A stretch of DNA of 64,000 nucleotides, taken from the NCBI RefSeq assembly GCF_018449725.1, contig NZ_JAAVVC010000002.1, positions 62,001-126,000 on the forward strand, read 5' to 3'. This document shows positions 52,895 to 62,566 of this stretch, in pieces. The notes below the pieces were generated by a model, which had not been told where the DNA came from, ran no database searches, and saw only the letters and a list, made by a program, of their open reading frames with translations. How positions within the stretch are numbered: the first letter of the stretch is position 1; each line of letters starts with the position of its first letter. Origin of the DNA: Pseudomonas sp. dw_612. GTDB lineage: Bacteria; Pseudomonadota; Gammaproteobacteria; Pseudomonadales; Pseudomonadaceae. The position numbers were made by a program, and so were the translations under genes.

Positions 52895-55800
52895 TTATGG
52901 CTCCACTTGAGTCCACTGTTTGTTCAGGCGTTTGTCGGAGATCGGCACTTTGGTCCCCAATTGCTGGGCGAACAGGGAAACCCGGTATTCCTCCAGCCAC
53001 CAACGATAAAGCTCCAGTTGCGGATCGCGCTTGCCTTCCTGGGCGTGTTTGTTGGCGCGGGTTTGATACTGCGCCCACAAACCCGACAATTCGCCGCTCC
53101 ACACCCGATCCCGCTGCACTTGCGCGCCGATTTTCTCAAAGCGTTGCTCGACCGCTTTCAGATAACGCGGCAACTCCTTGAGCCATTGCATCGGCGTTTC
53201 CCGGACAAAACCCGGATACACCAGATGGCTGAGCTGCTGCTTGATGTCATTCAACGCCACGGCCTGGGCCAGGTCGATCTTGCCCTTGAAGCGTTTTTGC
53301 AGACCGTGCCAGAGCTTGAGAATCTCCAGGGTCAGCTTCGCCAGACGCTCGGCGTGTTCGGTCCAGCCGCCGCGCTTGCGTTCGGCCAGTGACGCCAACC
53401 CGGCGCCATCCCGGGGCAGCGGGTCTTCGCCGTCGAGAATGCAGCTGTCGAGGCTCGCCAGCAGAATGTCTTCGACCAAAGCATCGATGCGCCCCAGTTC
53501 GCGGTACATCAGGCCCAGCTCGGTCAGCCCCGGCAACTTGCCGCGCAGGAATTTCGCCGGCTCGGCCAATTGCTGCATCAACAAACGCTGCAACGCGCGG
53601 CGATGCTGGAACTCGGCCTCGGCCGGGGTCGAGAAACGCCCTTCCTTGACCGTGCCGCTCTCTTCCACCAACGCCGGATACACCGTCATCGACAGCCCGG
53701 CGATCTTCTGCTGGGTCTTTTCGGCGACGGCAGCGAAGACTTTCGGCTCCACCGGTTGCTGGTTTTTCGCAGTTTGCGGCACGGCCAATGCGGCTTGGCT
53801 GGCTTCAGCGAAACGCGCGGTCAGCTCGGCCAGATCCCGCCCTTCGCCAAGAAACTTGCCCTGGCCGTCGACGATTTCCAGGTTCATACGCAAATGGCTG
53901 TCGACCTGCTGCGAGGCTTCCGCCCAGGCTTCATCGCTGACCCGCGCCCCGGTCATGCGCAACAGTTCGCGGCCCAAGGCCTGGGGCAACGAGCCCTCGG
54001 CGAAGGTCATGCGCTGCAACGCGGCTTTGACGAAGTCCGGTACCGGCACGAAGTTCTTGCGCAGGACTTTGGGCAGGTTGCGCACCAACGCCACGCATTT
54101 GGCCTCGATCACGCCCGGCACCAGCCATTCCAGGCGTTCCGGCGGCAGCATCGGCAACAGCGGCGCCGGCACGCGCAGGGTCACGCCGTCACGCGGGTGG
54201 TTCGGTTCGAAGTGGTAACTCAGGGCCAGTTCCAGATCGCCGATGTGCAACGTGTCCGGGTAATGCAGCGCGGTGACTTCACTGGCCTCGCGGGCCAGCA
54301 CGTCTTCTTCGCGCATGATCAGCAACTGCGGGTCTTTCTGGCTGTTGACCTTGTACCAACTGTCGAAGGTCGCGGTCTGGTGAATCTCCGCCGGCAGCCG
54401 CGCGTCGTAGAAGGCGAACAGGGTTTCTTCGTCGGCCAGAATGTCGCGACGACGGGCCTTGGCTTCCAGTTCGTCGAGCTGTTCCAGCAACTGCGCATTC
54501 GCCGTCAGGCACTTGGCCTTGGACTGAATCTCACCGCGCACCAGACCTTCGCGAATGAAAAACTCACGGGACACCACCGGATCAATCGGCCCGTAATGCA
54601 CCGGCCGGCGCCCGACGATAATCAGTCCGAACAAGGTGATCTGCTCAAACGCCACAACCTGCCCACGCTTCTTCTCCCAATGGGGTTCGAAGTGGTTTTT
54701 CTTGATCAGGTGCCCGGCCAGCGGCTCGATCCAGTCGGCGTCAATCTTGGCCACCATGCGCGCATAGAGCTTGGTGGTTTCCACCAGTTCGGCGGTCATC
54801 AGCCATTGCGGACGCTTCTTGCCCAGCCCCGACGACGGGTGAATCCAGAAACGCCGCTGACGGGCGCCGAGGTAGTCGCCGTCCTCGGTTTTCTGGCCGA
54901 TCTGGCTGAGCAGGCCCGAGAGCACGGCTTTGTGCAGCTTCGGGTAATCCGCCGGTTCTTTGTTGAGGGTCAACTGCATGTCGCGGCAGATCAGGCTCAA
55001 CTGGCGGTGCGAGTCGCGCCACTCGCGCAGACGCAAATAGTTGAGGAAATTCTTGCGACACCAATTACGCAGCGGACTGGCGGTCAGCGCCTGGCGCTGC
55101 TCTTCAAAACCGCGCCACAGATTGACCAGCCCGGCGAAGTCAGAATCCACGTCTTTCCATTGTGCGTGGGCCTGGTCCGCCGCTTGTTGGCGCTCCGGTG
55201 GACGCTCGCGCGGGTCCTGGATCGACATGGCGCTGGCGACGATCAGCACTTCCTGCAAGCTGCCGAGTTTCGCCGCTTCCAGCAGCATGCGGCCCATGCG
55301 CGGGTCCACCGGCAAGCGCGCCAGGTTGCGACCGAGCGGGGTCAGTTGGCTGTTGCGGTCCACCGCCGACAGTTCTTGCAGCAGGTTGAAACCGTCGCTG
55401 ATCGCCTTGCCATCCGGCGGCTCGATAAACGGGAAATCGGTGATCTCACCGAGGCGCAGGTGCAGCATCTGCAAAATAACGGCGGCGAGGTTGGTGCGCA
55501 GGATTTCCGGGTCGGTAAATTCCGGCCGGCCGATGAAATCCTCTTCGCCGTAAAGACGAATGCAAATACCCGGCTCGACCCGCCCGCAGCGACCTTTACG
55601 CTGGTTGGCGCTGGCCTGGGAAATCGCTTCGATGGGCAGGCGCTGGACCTTGGCGCGATAGCTGTAGCGACTGATGCGCGCAGTGCCGCTGTCGATCACG
55701 TAACGGATGCCCGGCACGGTCAGCGAGGTTTCCGCGACGTTGGTCGCCAGCACCACGCGACGCCCCGGGTGCGACTGGAAAATCCGCTGCTGCTCGGCCG

Positions 55801-56806
55801 GCGACAACCGCGCGTAGAGCGGCAGGATTTCGGTGTGCTTGAGCTGGGCCTTGCGCAGCATGTCCGCCGCGTCGCGAATCTCCCGCTCGCCGGGCAGGAA
55901 CACCAGCACATCGCCGGGGCTCTTGCGCTCGCTGCGTTCGAACGCGGCGATTTCGTCGAGGGTGGCGAGGATCGCCTGGTCCACGGTCAAGTCATCCTCG
56001 ACGCGGTTGCCCTCTTCGTCCTGCTCCAGGGTCAGTGGGCGATACCAGGTGTCTACCGGGAAGGTGCGGCCGGAGACTTCGACAATCGGCGCGTCATCGA
56101 AATGTTTGGAGAAACGCTCCAGGTCGATGGTCGCCGAGGTGATGATGACTTTCAGGTCCGGACGACGCGGCAGCAGGGTTTTCAGGTAACCGAGCAGGAA
56201 GTCGATGTTGAGGCTGCGTTCGTGGGCTTCGTCGACGATGATCGTGTCGTAGCGTTCGAGGTAGCGGTCGTTCTGGGTTTCCGCCAGCAGGATGCCGTCG
56301 GTCATCAACTTGATCAGGGTGTTGGAATCGCTCTGGTCCTCGAATCGCACCTGATAGCCGACCAGCGCGCCCAGCGGCGTGGCCAATTCCTCGGCCACCC
56401 GACTGGCGACGCTGCGTGCAGCGATTCGGCGCGGCTGGGTGTGGCCGATCAGGCCATGCTGACCGCGACCGATTTCCAGGCAGATTTTCGGCAACTGGGT
56501 GGTTTTACCCGAGCCGGTTTCGCCGGCAATGATCAGCACCTGATGCTTGAGCAGTGCCTCTTTGATTTCGTCGCGCTTGGCGGCGATCGGCAAACTGTCG
56601 TCGTAACGAATCACCGGCAGGCTGGCACGCCGCGCCAACACCTGATCACAGGACGCCTGCATGCGCGTCACCCACTGGGCGAGCTTGGCCTCGTCAGGTT
56701 TCTTGCGCAGCTCAAGCAACTGCCGCCGCAGCCGGTGGCGGTCGGCAATCATGGCGTGATCGAGGTTTTTCAGCAGTTTGTCGATGGAAGGCGATTCGTC
56801 AGTCAT
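52895..56806 (-). CDS. hrpA: ATP-dependent RNA helicase HrpA
   Basis: 1,303 residues, the full length of HrpA. DEAH-helicase motifs: GETGSGKTTQ (95-104), TQPRRIAA, DEAH at 192-195 (VDEAHERSLN), TSATID, then VVLATNVAETSLTVPGIRYV and QRKGRCGRVEPG. The helicase-associated domain and the long C-terminal DUF3418 region follow (HFEPNHPRDGVTLRVPAP, WRYLEEYRVS-like end). Cytosolic enzyme linked to mRNA processing and rescue of collided ribosomes in E. coli. Monocistronic by spacing. Confidence 0.95.
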   Translation of the reverse strand: MTDESPSIDKLLKNLDHAMIADRHRLRRQLLELRKKPDEAKLAQWVTRMQASCDQVLARRASLPVIRYDDSLPIAAKRDEIKEALLKHQVLIIAGETGSGKTTQLPKICLEIGRGQHGLIGHTQPRRIAARSVASRVAEELATPLGALVGYQVRFEDQSDSNTLIKLMTDGILLAETQNDRYLERYDTIIVDEAHERSLNIDFLLGYLKTLLPRRPDLKVIITSATIDLERFSKHFDDAPIVEVSGRTFPVDTWYRPLTLEQDEEGNRVEDDLTVDQAILATLDEIAAFERSERKSPGDVLVFLPGEREIRDAADMLRKAQLKHTEILPLYARLSPAEQQRIFQSHPGRRVVLATNVAETSLTVPGIRYVIDSGTARISRYSYRAKVQRLPIEAISQASANQRKGRCGRVEPGICIRLYGEEDFIGRPEFTDPEILRTNLAAVILQMLHLRLGEITDFPFIEPPDGKAISDGFNLLQELSAVDRNSQLTPLGRNLARLPVDPRMGRMLLEAAKLGSLQEVLIVASAMSIQDPRERPPERQQAADQAHAQWKDVDSDFAGLVNLWRGFEEQRQALTASPLRNWCRKNFLNYLRLREWRDSHRQLSLICRDMQLTLNKEPADYPKLHKAVLSGLLSQIGQKTEDGDYLGARQRRFWIHPSSGLGKKRPQWLMTAELVETTKLYARMVAKIDADWIEPLAGHLIKKNHFEPHWEKKRGQVVAFEQITLFGLIIVGRRPVHYGPIDPVVSREFFIREGLVRGEIQSKAKCLTANAQLLEQLDELEAKARRRDILADEETLFAFYDARLPAEIHQTATFDSWYKVNSQKDPQLLIMREEDVLAREASEVTALHYPDTLHIGDLELALSYHFEPNHPRDGVTLRVPAPLLPMLPPERLEWLVPGVIEAKCVALVRNLPKVLRKNFVPVPDFVKAALQRMTFAEGSLPQALGRELLRMTGARVSDEAWAEASQQVDSHLRMNLEIVDGQGKFLGEGRDLAELTARFAEASQAALAVPQTAKNQQPVEPKVFAAVAEKTQQKIAGLSMTVYPALVEESGTVKEGRFSTPAEAEFQHRRALQRLLMQQLAEPAKFLRGKLPGLTELGLMYRELGRIDALVEDILLASLDSCILDGEDPLPRDGAGLASLAERKRGGWTEHAERLAKLTLEILKLWHGLQKRFKGKIDLAQAVALNDIKQQLSHLVYPGFVRETPMQWLKELPRYLKAVEQRFEKIGAQVQRDRVWSGELSGLWAQYQTRANKHAQEGKRDPQLELYRWWLEEYRVSLFAQQLGTKVPISDKRLNKQWTQVEP

Positions 56807-56887
56807 CAGGTACGCAATAAGTCGTCTAGTGGCGCAGGGGAGCGATTGTCGCAGATTTGGGTGGTGTTTGGCGTGTCAGAGAAATCC

Positions 56888-57049
56888 CCCCCTCTCCCTA
56901 ACCCTCTCCCCAAAGGGGCGAGGGGACTGACCTATGTGTGCTTTCGAAATTTTGCGACCTGAGATACCGAGTCGAACTCAGGATCTGAAAAGCATGAAGA
57001 TCGGCTCCCTTTCCCCTCTCCCCTTTGGGGAGAGGGTTGGGGTGAGGGG
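56888..57049. repeat. inverted repeat, class D (CCCTCTCCC type)
   Basis: About 30-base arms: CCCCTCTCCCTAACCCTCTC... at 56888-56917 and the complementary ...GAGAGGGTTGGGGTGAGGGG at 57020-57049. It fills the gap between hrpA and aceK. Confidence 0.85.
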
Positions 57050-57062
57050 TGGATGTCAGTCT

Positions 57063-58784
57063 TCACTCGTTATCCATTCCCTTGCGCCGATACGGAAACA
57101 CATCAATGACTTTCCCGGCGCGAATCGCCTCCTGCAAGCTCTTCCAGTAATCGGCGTTATAAAGCTCGCCATGCAACTGATCGAACAACTTGCGCTGCCC
57201 GGAATCGGCAAACAGAAACGGCGGAAACTCCTCCGGAAACACATCCAGCGGCCCGATCGAATACCACGGCTCGGAGGCCATTTCATCTTCCGGTGTGCGC
57301 GGTTGCGGGATGTGGCGGAAGTTGGCTTCGGTCAGGAAACAAATCTCATCGTAGTCATAAAACACCACGCGCCCATGCCGGGTGACGCCGAAGTTCTTCA
57401 GCAGCATGTCGCCGGGAAAGATATTCGCCGCCGCCAGTTGCTTGATCGCCAGCCCATAATCTTCCAACGCCTCGCGCACCTGCGCCTCGTTGGCGTTTTC
57501 CAGGTAGAGGTTCAGCGGCGTCATGCGCCGTTCGGTCCAGCAGTGGCGGATCAGCACCGTGTCGCCTTCGACCGACACCGTGGACGGCGCCACGTCGAGC
57601 AATTCTTCCAGACACGCCGGCTCGAACTTGCTCAGCGGAAAACGGAAGTCGGCGAATTCCTGGGTGTCGGCCATGCGCCCAACCCGGTCGACGCTTTTCA
57701 CCAGTCGATACTTCTCGATCACCGTGGCGCGGTCGACGTTTTTCGACGGCGAGAAACGGTCCTTGATGATTTTGAACACGGTGTTGAAACCCGGCAGGGT
57801 GAACACGCTCATGACCATGCCGCGCACGCCGGGGGCCATGATGAACTGGTCGTCGGTGTTGGCCAGATGATTGATCAGCGCCCGATAGAACTCGGACTTG
57901 CCGTGTTTATAGAAACCGATCGAGGTGTACAACTCGGCAATGTGCTTGCCCGGCAGGATGCGCTTGAGGAAGCCGATGAACTCCGCCGGCACCGGCACAT
58001 CCACCATGAAATACGAACGGGTGAAGGAGAAGATGATCGACACATCCGCTTCATCGGTGATCAGCGCGTCGATCTGGATGCCGCGCCCTTCGCGGTGCAG
58101 CAACGGGATGACCAGCGGCCATTGTTCGTCCTGGGTGTAGATGCGCCCGACCAGGTACGCGCCTTTGTTGCGGTAAAGCACCGAGGAGAACAGTTCGACG
58201 GACAGTTCCGGGTCCTTGCAGACCCAGTCCGGCAGGTTTTCCCGCAGTTGCGCTTCGAGGCGGCGCAGGTCGCCGGTCAGGTCGGCGTAATCCTCGCTGA
58301 AGCGGTAGTCGGCAAAGATGCTCGCCAACATTTCCGACAAATGCCCCTGCGGCTTGTAGGTGCGGGTTTGCGCGGCGCGGGCCCGGCGCAGGCTCGGACG
58401 GGTGGTGTGGATGAACATGCAGCCGTCGCTGATCAGGTCGTGTCTGAACAGCCCGCAGAAGATCGAGTTGTACCAGGTCTCGGACAGTTCATCGTCGAAA
58501 CGCAGGTCGATCAACGTGATGTAGGCGCTCTTGACCAGTGGCCAGCAGCTCACGTCCATCAGCGTGTCGGGCTCGAAAGACGCCCGCAGCCGCTCCACCG
58601 TTTCGCCGACTTTGTCTTCGTACAGATTGATCCGCGCCGCCGACGCCGATTGCGTCTCCTGCCACTGCGCCTGTTCGAAACGGGCCCGGGCACCGTCGGT
58701 GATCTGCCGGAAATGCTCGCGGTAGTCGTCAAAGCCGTCGAGGATCAATCGGGCGATATCGGCGGCGGGCCAATGCTGCGGCAT
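57063..58784 (-). CDS. aceK: isocitrate dehydrogenase kinase/phosphatase
   Basis: 573 residues from the ATG at 58782-58784, with GAGGT upstream; this is the usual AceK length. Family features include [77 protein letters not shown] and the catalytic region [20 protein letters not shown]. It phosphorylates and dephosphorylates isocitrate dehydrogenase to split carbon between the TCA cycle and the glyoxylate shunt. Not next to aceA or aceB here, as expected for pseudomonads. Confidence 0.95.
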   Translation of the reverse strand: MPQHWPAADIARLILDGFDDYREHFRQITDGARARFEQAQWQETQSASAARINLYEDKVGETVERLRASFEPDTLMDVSCWPLVKSAYITLIDLRFDDELSETWYNSIFCGLFRHDLISDGCMFIHTTRPSLRRARAAQTRTYKPQGHLSEMLASIFADYRFSEDYADLTGDLRRLEAQLRENLPDWVCKDPELSVELFSSVLYRNKGAYLVGRIYTQDEQWPLVIPLLHREGRGIQIDALITDEADVSIIFSFTRSYFMVDVPVPAEFIGFLKRILPGKHIAELYTSIGFYKHGKSEFYRALINHLANTDDQFIMAPGVRGMVMSVFTLPGFNTVFKIIKDRFSPSKNVDRATVIEKYRLVKSVDRVGRMADTQEFADFRFPLSKFEPACLEELLDVAPSTVSVEGDTVLIRHCWTERRMTPLNLYLENANEAQVREALEDYGLAIKQLAAANIFPGDMLLKNFGVTRHGRVVFYDYDEICFLTEANFRHIPQPRTPEDEMASEPWYSIGPLDVFPEEFPPFLFADSGQRKLFDQLHGELYNADYWKSLQEAIRAGKVIDVFPYRRKGMDNE

Positions 58785-59119
58785 GGTGAGACCTCTGCGG
58801 GAATTTCGGAGCCCTGAGCTTAGCCAGTGAACCGGGTGCAGGAGAAGCGTAATTTTTGCCATTGATGTCGAGGGTCGAGCACCGCTTGCGACGATTTTTT
58901 AGTCGACCGACTGGTCAGCAATCAGCCCGCTCAGTCACCTCAAACCCCTAATCAGGCAGGGTTCGATCCTCACCTGCCCTGCATCCCCCGAAACAGAGCC
59001 TTACAGATTGGTCTTACCAAAATGATGGCACTTTGATATACAAGCCGCCATCACCCGCCTAACAACAAGATTCTCGGTACACGAGGACTCCATCCCAAAT
59101 CGCCCAAGGAGCACATTTG
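58785..59119. other. intergenic region between aceK and the chemoreceptor gene
   Basis: No gene seen. It holds the divergent promoters and the palindrome TTGGTCTTACCAA at 59008-59020. Confidence 0.5.
59008..59020. promoter_or_regulatory. GntR/FadR-type palindrome upstream of the chemoreceptor
   Basis: TTGGT-ctt-ACCAA is the operator pattern typical of FadR-subfamily GntR regulators. It lies 99 bases before the chemoreceptor ATG. No GntR gene is in the window. Confidence 0.45.
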
Positions 59120-60745
59120 ATGTCAATCAGGAACATGCGCATAGGTTTGCGCGCCGGTTTGAGTTTCGCCGTTTTGGCCAGCCTGCTGATGGTGGTCGGT
59201 CTATTCGGCCTGGGTCAGATGGCGACCCTGCGCCAGAGCGCCACCGTGATCGAAGAGTCGTGGATGCCGAGCATCGAGAGCATTCACGACAGTGCGACGA
59301 ATATCGCCACCATCCGCCTCGAATCCCTGCGGTTGATCGCCGTCAATCAGCCGGCCGTGCGGGAAAAAAGCAAAGGCATGATCAGCGTCCAGCGTCAGGA
59401 ATTGCTCAAGCGCCTCAACGATCACAAGCAGTTGCTTGCCAGTGACCAGGAGCGGGCCATGCTCGCCAGCCTGAGCGCGGACGTGGCCAAGTACATGGCA
59501 ATTCTCGACCAGATCATTGCGCAGATCGACGCCGGCCAGACTGAACAGGCCTACGCCCGGCTCAACTCGGAACTGGCGCCCCAGGGCAGCGTGCTGGATA
59601 AATCCCTGGAAGCCATGATCAGTTTCAATCAGCAAGGCGCCGAAGCCGCCTCCGCCGAGGCCGCGAAGATGTATCAGCGGGCGCAGTGGATTGTGGGCTC
59701 AATCATCGTGGTTGCGCTGTTCGCCACCCTGGCACTCGCCTGGCTGCTGACCCGCAGCATCACCACGCCGATCAATCAGGCCCTGAGCGTGGCCCGGCGT
59801 ATCGCCGCCGGCGACCTGAGCGGCCAAGTGGTCAGCCACGGCAACGACGAAGCGGCGCACCTGCTCGACGCCCTGGCCGACATGCAAAGCCATTTGCGCA
59901 CGACCATTCGCGGCATCAGCGACTCGGCGCAACAACTCGCTTCCGCCGCCGAGGAAATGAGCTCGGTGATGGAAGAAAGCACCCGTGGCCTGCAACTGCA
60001 GAACGATCAGATCGAGCAAGCCGCCACGGCCGTCACCGAGATGAGCACCGCGGTGGACGAAGTGGCGGCCAATGCGGTGTCCAGCGCCGAGGCGTCCCAG
60101 GCTTCGAATGAGGACAGCAAGCACGGGCATGTTCAGGTCAGCGAAACCATCACCTCGATCCAAGGACTGGTCAGCGAAGTGCTCGGTGCCTCGCAACAGG
60201 CCGAGGGGTTGGCGGGTCAGGCTCAGGACATCAGCAAAGTGTTGGAGGTGATTCGCGGCATTGCCGGGCAAACCAACCTGCTGGCGCTCAACGCCGCCAT
60301 CGAAGCGGCTCGGGCCGGTGAGGCCGGGCGCGGGTTTGCCGTGGTCGCCGACGAGGTGCGTTCGCTGGCCCAGCGCACGCAGAATTCCACCGAAGAAATC
60401 GAGCTGATGATCAACAATATCCAGCACGGCACCGGGGCCACGGTCAGCGCGTTGCAAAGCAGCGCCGAGCAAGCCAACCAGACCTTGCGCCGGGCCAATA
60501 GCGCCGGGCATGCGCTGGAAAAAATCACCGCGTCGATCTCGCAAATCAACCAGCGCAATCTGGTGATCGCCAGCGCCGCCGAGCAGCAAGCGCTGGTGGC
60601 GCGGGAGGTCGATCAGAATCTGGTGAACATCCGCGACCTCTCGACCCAGACCGCCGCCGGCGCCACCCAGACCTCTGCGGCCAGCCAGGAGTTGTCGCGT
60701 TTGGCGGTGGACCTTAATGGGTTGGTGACGCGCTTCGTCATTTAA
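59120..60745 (+). CDS. methyl-accepting chemotaxis protein
   Basis: 541 residues from the ATG at 59120, with AGGAG upstream; a TTG one codon earlier is less likely. The layout is membrane helix 1 (about 12-32), a periplasmic four-helix-bundle sensor ([20 protein letters not shown]), membrane helix 2 (about 188-210), HAMP ([20 protein letters not shown]), then the signalling domain. The hairpin tip [20 protein letters not shown] followed by [20 protein letters not shown] is intact. It relays ligand binding to CheA; the ligand is unknown. A long stem (60764-60794) follows. Confidence 0.93.
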   Translation: MSIRNMRIGLRAGLSFAVLASLLMVVGLFGLGQMATLRQSATVIEESWMPSIESIHDSATNIATIRLESLRLIAVNQPAVREKSKGMISVQRQELLKRLNDHKQLLASDQERAMLASLSADVAKYMAILDQIIAQIDAGQTEQAYARLNSELAPQGSVLDKSLEAMISFNQQGAEAASAEAAKMYQRAQWIVGSIIVVALFATLALAWLLTRSITTPINQALSVARRIAAGDLSGQVVSHGNDEAAHLLDALADMQSHLRTTIRGISDSAQQLASAAEEMSSVMEESTRGLQLQNDQIEQAATAVTEMSTAVDEVAANAVSSAEASQASNEDSKHGHVQVSETITSIQGLVSEVLGASQQAEGLAGQAQDISKVLEVIRGIAGQTNLLALNAAIEAARAGEAGRGFAVVADEVRSLAQRTQNSTEEIELMINNIQHGTGATVSALQSSAEQANQTLRRANSAGHALEKITASISQINQRNLVIASAAEQQALVAREVDQNLVNIRDLSTQTAAGATQTSAASQELSRLAVDLNGLVTRFVI

Positions 60746-60763
60746 CTGGGGCTACAGAATAAT

Positions 60764-60794
60764 TGTGGTGAAGGGGCAAGCCCCCCTCACCACA
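60764..60794 (+). terminator. hairpin after the chemoreceptor gene
   Basis: TGTGGTGA-a-GGGG, loop CAAG, CCCC-c-TCACCACA. A very stable stem; no T-run, so termination is likely but not certain. Confidence 0.55.
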
Positions 60795-60902
60795 GAAAAG
60801 CTCGCTCGCCATAGGGCCGTGTTTAATTTAATGCCCGATTTCCGGTTGCGATCCGCAGGGCTCTCGGCAACACTTCCGCCCCCATAAAGGAAGGAGTCCA
60901 CC

Positions 60903-61814
60903 GTGAGCCCTGTCGATATTTTCCGTTTACTGTCGCTGGCGGCGATCTGGGGCGCGAGTTTCCTGTTTATGCGAGTCATCGCCCCGGTGATTGGCACCAT
61001 TCCCACGGCGTTTTTCCGGGTGTCGATTGCCGCTGTCGGCTTGCTGGTGATCCTCGGGCTGATGCGCATCAGTTGGGATTTCAAAGACAAACTCAAGACC
61101 GTGATGCTGCTCGGGGTGATCAACTCCGGGATTCCGGCGACCCTGTATTCCGTGGCCGCGCAAGTGCTGCCGGCCGGTTACTCGGCGATCTTCAACGCCA
61201 CCACGCCGTTGATGGGCGTGTTGATCGGCGGGCTGTTTTTCCATGAAAAACTCACCGTGGCCAAACTCAGCGGAGTGTTCCTCGGGCTGCTCGGCGTCGG
61301 CGTGCTGACCCGCGCCGGGCCGGTGGCGTTCGATATGCAATTGCTGATGGGCGCCCTCGCCTGCCTGCTCGCCACCACGTGCTACGGCTTCGCCGGGTTC
61401 CTCGCCCGGCGCTGGCTGGATCACGCCGGTGGCCTCGACAGTCGCCTCTCGGCGCTGGGCAGCATGCTCGGCGCGACGTTGTTCCTGTTGCCGCTGTTCG
61501 GCTACAGCGTGATCAGCAATCCACCGGCAAACTGGGGCGGCTGGAATGTCTGGTTGTCACTGCTGGGCTTGGGCCTGGTCTGCACCGCGTTTGCCTACAT
61601 CGTTTACTTCCGACTGCTCAGCTCGATCGGCCCGGTGAAGTCGATGACCGTGACTTTCATGATCCCGCCGTTCGGTGTGTTGTGGGGCGCGTTATTGCTG
61701 GATGAGCCGTTGTCGATGGCGCACATTTATGGCGGGGTGTTGATTGCGGCGGCGTTGTGGCTGGTGTTGAAGCCGGCGGTGGTGAAGCCGGTAGAAGTGG
61801 CCACACGCCCGTAG
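60903..61814 (+). CDS. EamA/DMT-family transporter
   Basis: 303 residues from the GTG at 60903, with GGAAGGAG upstream. Ten membrane helices in two EamA halves (LLSLAAIWGASFLFMRVIAP, LLMGALACLLATTCYGFAGF, MIPPFGVLWGALLLDEPLSM). Exporter of unknown substrate. Its last codons run into a class A repeat. Third of four DMT transporters in the window. Confidence 0.88.
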   Translation: MSPVDIFRLLSLAAIWGASFLFMRVIAPVIGTIPTAFFRVSIAAVGLLVILGLMRISWDFKDKLKTVMLLGVINSGIPATLYSVAAQVLPAGYSAIFNATTPLMGVLIGGLFFHEKLTVAKLSGVFLGLLGVGVLTRAGPVAFDMQLLMGALACLLATTCYGFAGFLARRWLDHAGGLDSRLSALGSMLGATLFLLPLFGYSVISNPPANWGGWNVWLSLLGLGLVCTAFAYIVYFRLLSSIGPVKSMTVTFMIPPFGVLWGALLLDEPLSMAHIYGGVLIAAALWLVLKPAVVKPVEVATRP

Positions 61815-61899
61815 GAGCTGCCGAAGGCTGCGATCTTTTGATCTTGATCCTGATCTTAAAAAACAAGATCAAAAGATCGCAGCCTTCGGCAGCTCCTAC
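61811..61899. repeat. REP-type palindrome, class A
   Basis: GTAGGAGCTGCCGAAGGCTG on the left, AGCCTTCGGCAGCTCCTAC on the right, with an AT-rich centre (GATCTTGATCCTGATC). It overlaps the stop codon of the DMT gene. Confidence 0.9.
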
Positions 61900-61921
61900 A
61901 GGGTTATTCAGCCGTCAGTTG

Positions 61922-62224
61922 CTACACCGCCGCTTTGTATCCCTCTTCCCGCTGCAACGCCCGCGCCTGGACCACATTGAGCATGGCGCAGCCTTCGCGC
62001 GCCAACAGGTGCACCGCGCGGGTGACGCGGGTCAGGTCGCAGTCGGAAATGCCGGTGAGGTTGAGGCTGGACAGGGTGTCGGTCAGGTCGCGGATCACGC
62101 TGAAGCGGTGCATGGCGCAAGCGGCGATGTCGCTGAGTTCTCGGTGGGTGTTGATGTAGAGGACTGGATTGTCGGCGTCGTAGGTATCGATGGGGAGGTA
62201 ACGCGGCATGATTTGGTCGTTCAC
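61922..62224 (-). CDS. unknown 100-residue protein behind a structured leader
   Basis: 100 residues from the GTG at 62222-62224, with AGGAG at 62233-62237 eight bases upstream. No family recognised. The N-terminus reads MPRYLPIDTYDADNPVLYIN; the remainder is helical (HRELSDIAACAMHRFSVIRD, CDLTRVTRAVHLLAREGCAM). There is no signal or membrane segment. The frame stays open upstream to an ATG at 62350, but that part is better explained as RNA structure. The ribosome site is complementary to a hairpin loop in the leader, so translation may be regulated. Confidence 0.75.
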   Translation of the reverse strand: MNDQIMPRYLPIDTYDADNPVLYINTHRELSDIAACAMHRFSVIRDLTDTLSSLNLTGISDCDLTRVTRAVHLLAREGCAMLNVVQARALQREEGYKAAV

Positions 62225-62388
62225 TGGTAAAACTCCTGTAATTAGAGCTGTCACCATTCGCGGCCATACGAAAGGTGGCAGCCGTACGCGGGTTGGCCGA
62301 CCGGACAGGAGAACCGGCACACCCGCGGGTGTCCCACGCACAGCCGCCATAACACAACATTTCAGGCATTAACTGCCTGAAATGTTGT
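62225..62388 (-). ncRNA. structured leader RNA with an anti-ribosome-site loop
   Basis: In minus-strand sense: a hairpin with 14-bp perfect arms (CAACATTTCAGGCA, 62387-62374 and 62368-62355, loop GTTAA). Then comes a 16-bp stem made of GGCGGCTGTGCGTGGG (62348-62333) and CCCGCGTACGGCTGCC (62292-62277). All 16 positions pair, four as G-U, which only works in minus-strand RNA. It encloses ACACC-CGCG-GGTGT (62332-62319) and a hairpin GCCGG-TTCTCCTGT-CCGGT (62318-62300). The loop bases CTCCTGT are complementary to ACAGGAG (62239-62233), the ribosome binding site of the next gene. Known identity not recognised. Confidence 0.65.
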
Positions 62389-62429
62389 TGGACACGCTGA
62401 CGTCCCGTAACCGACCGGCCAAGGTCATT

Positions 62430-62483
62430 TCGCGGAATTTTCCGCGAGACAAAACTATAGAGGTCGATACCAAAACGCGGCAA
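62430..62483 (-). promoter_or_regulatory. promoter and operator-like palindrome for the leader RNA
   Basis: On the minus strand: TTGCCG (62483-62478), 18 bases, TATAGT (62459-62454). Transcription would begin near 62447, exactly where the 18-base palindrome TCGCGGAATTTTCCGCGA (62447-62430) begins. This gives a leader of about 220 bases. The rest of 62484-62566 shows nothing. Confidence 0.55.
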
Positions 62484-62566
62484 CAGGGTACGTCGTAGGA
62501 AACGTCTTGGAAAGTTGTGCGCTGCTGCGACAGCGCGCACATTCGTTGTAGGACCCTCAGCCTGCG

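Noticed and set aside
53570..58817. Very long antisense frames opposite hrpA and aceK (53570-56962, 56934-58817)
   Set aside because: They mirror genes with complete family motifs; composition is that of antisense GC-rich DNA.
62225..62350. N-terminal extension of the 100-residue protein to the ATG at 62350
   Set aside because: The extension has no ribosome site, while the GTG at 62224 has a good one, and the bases are better explained by a fully paired RNA stem.
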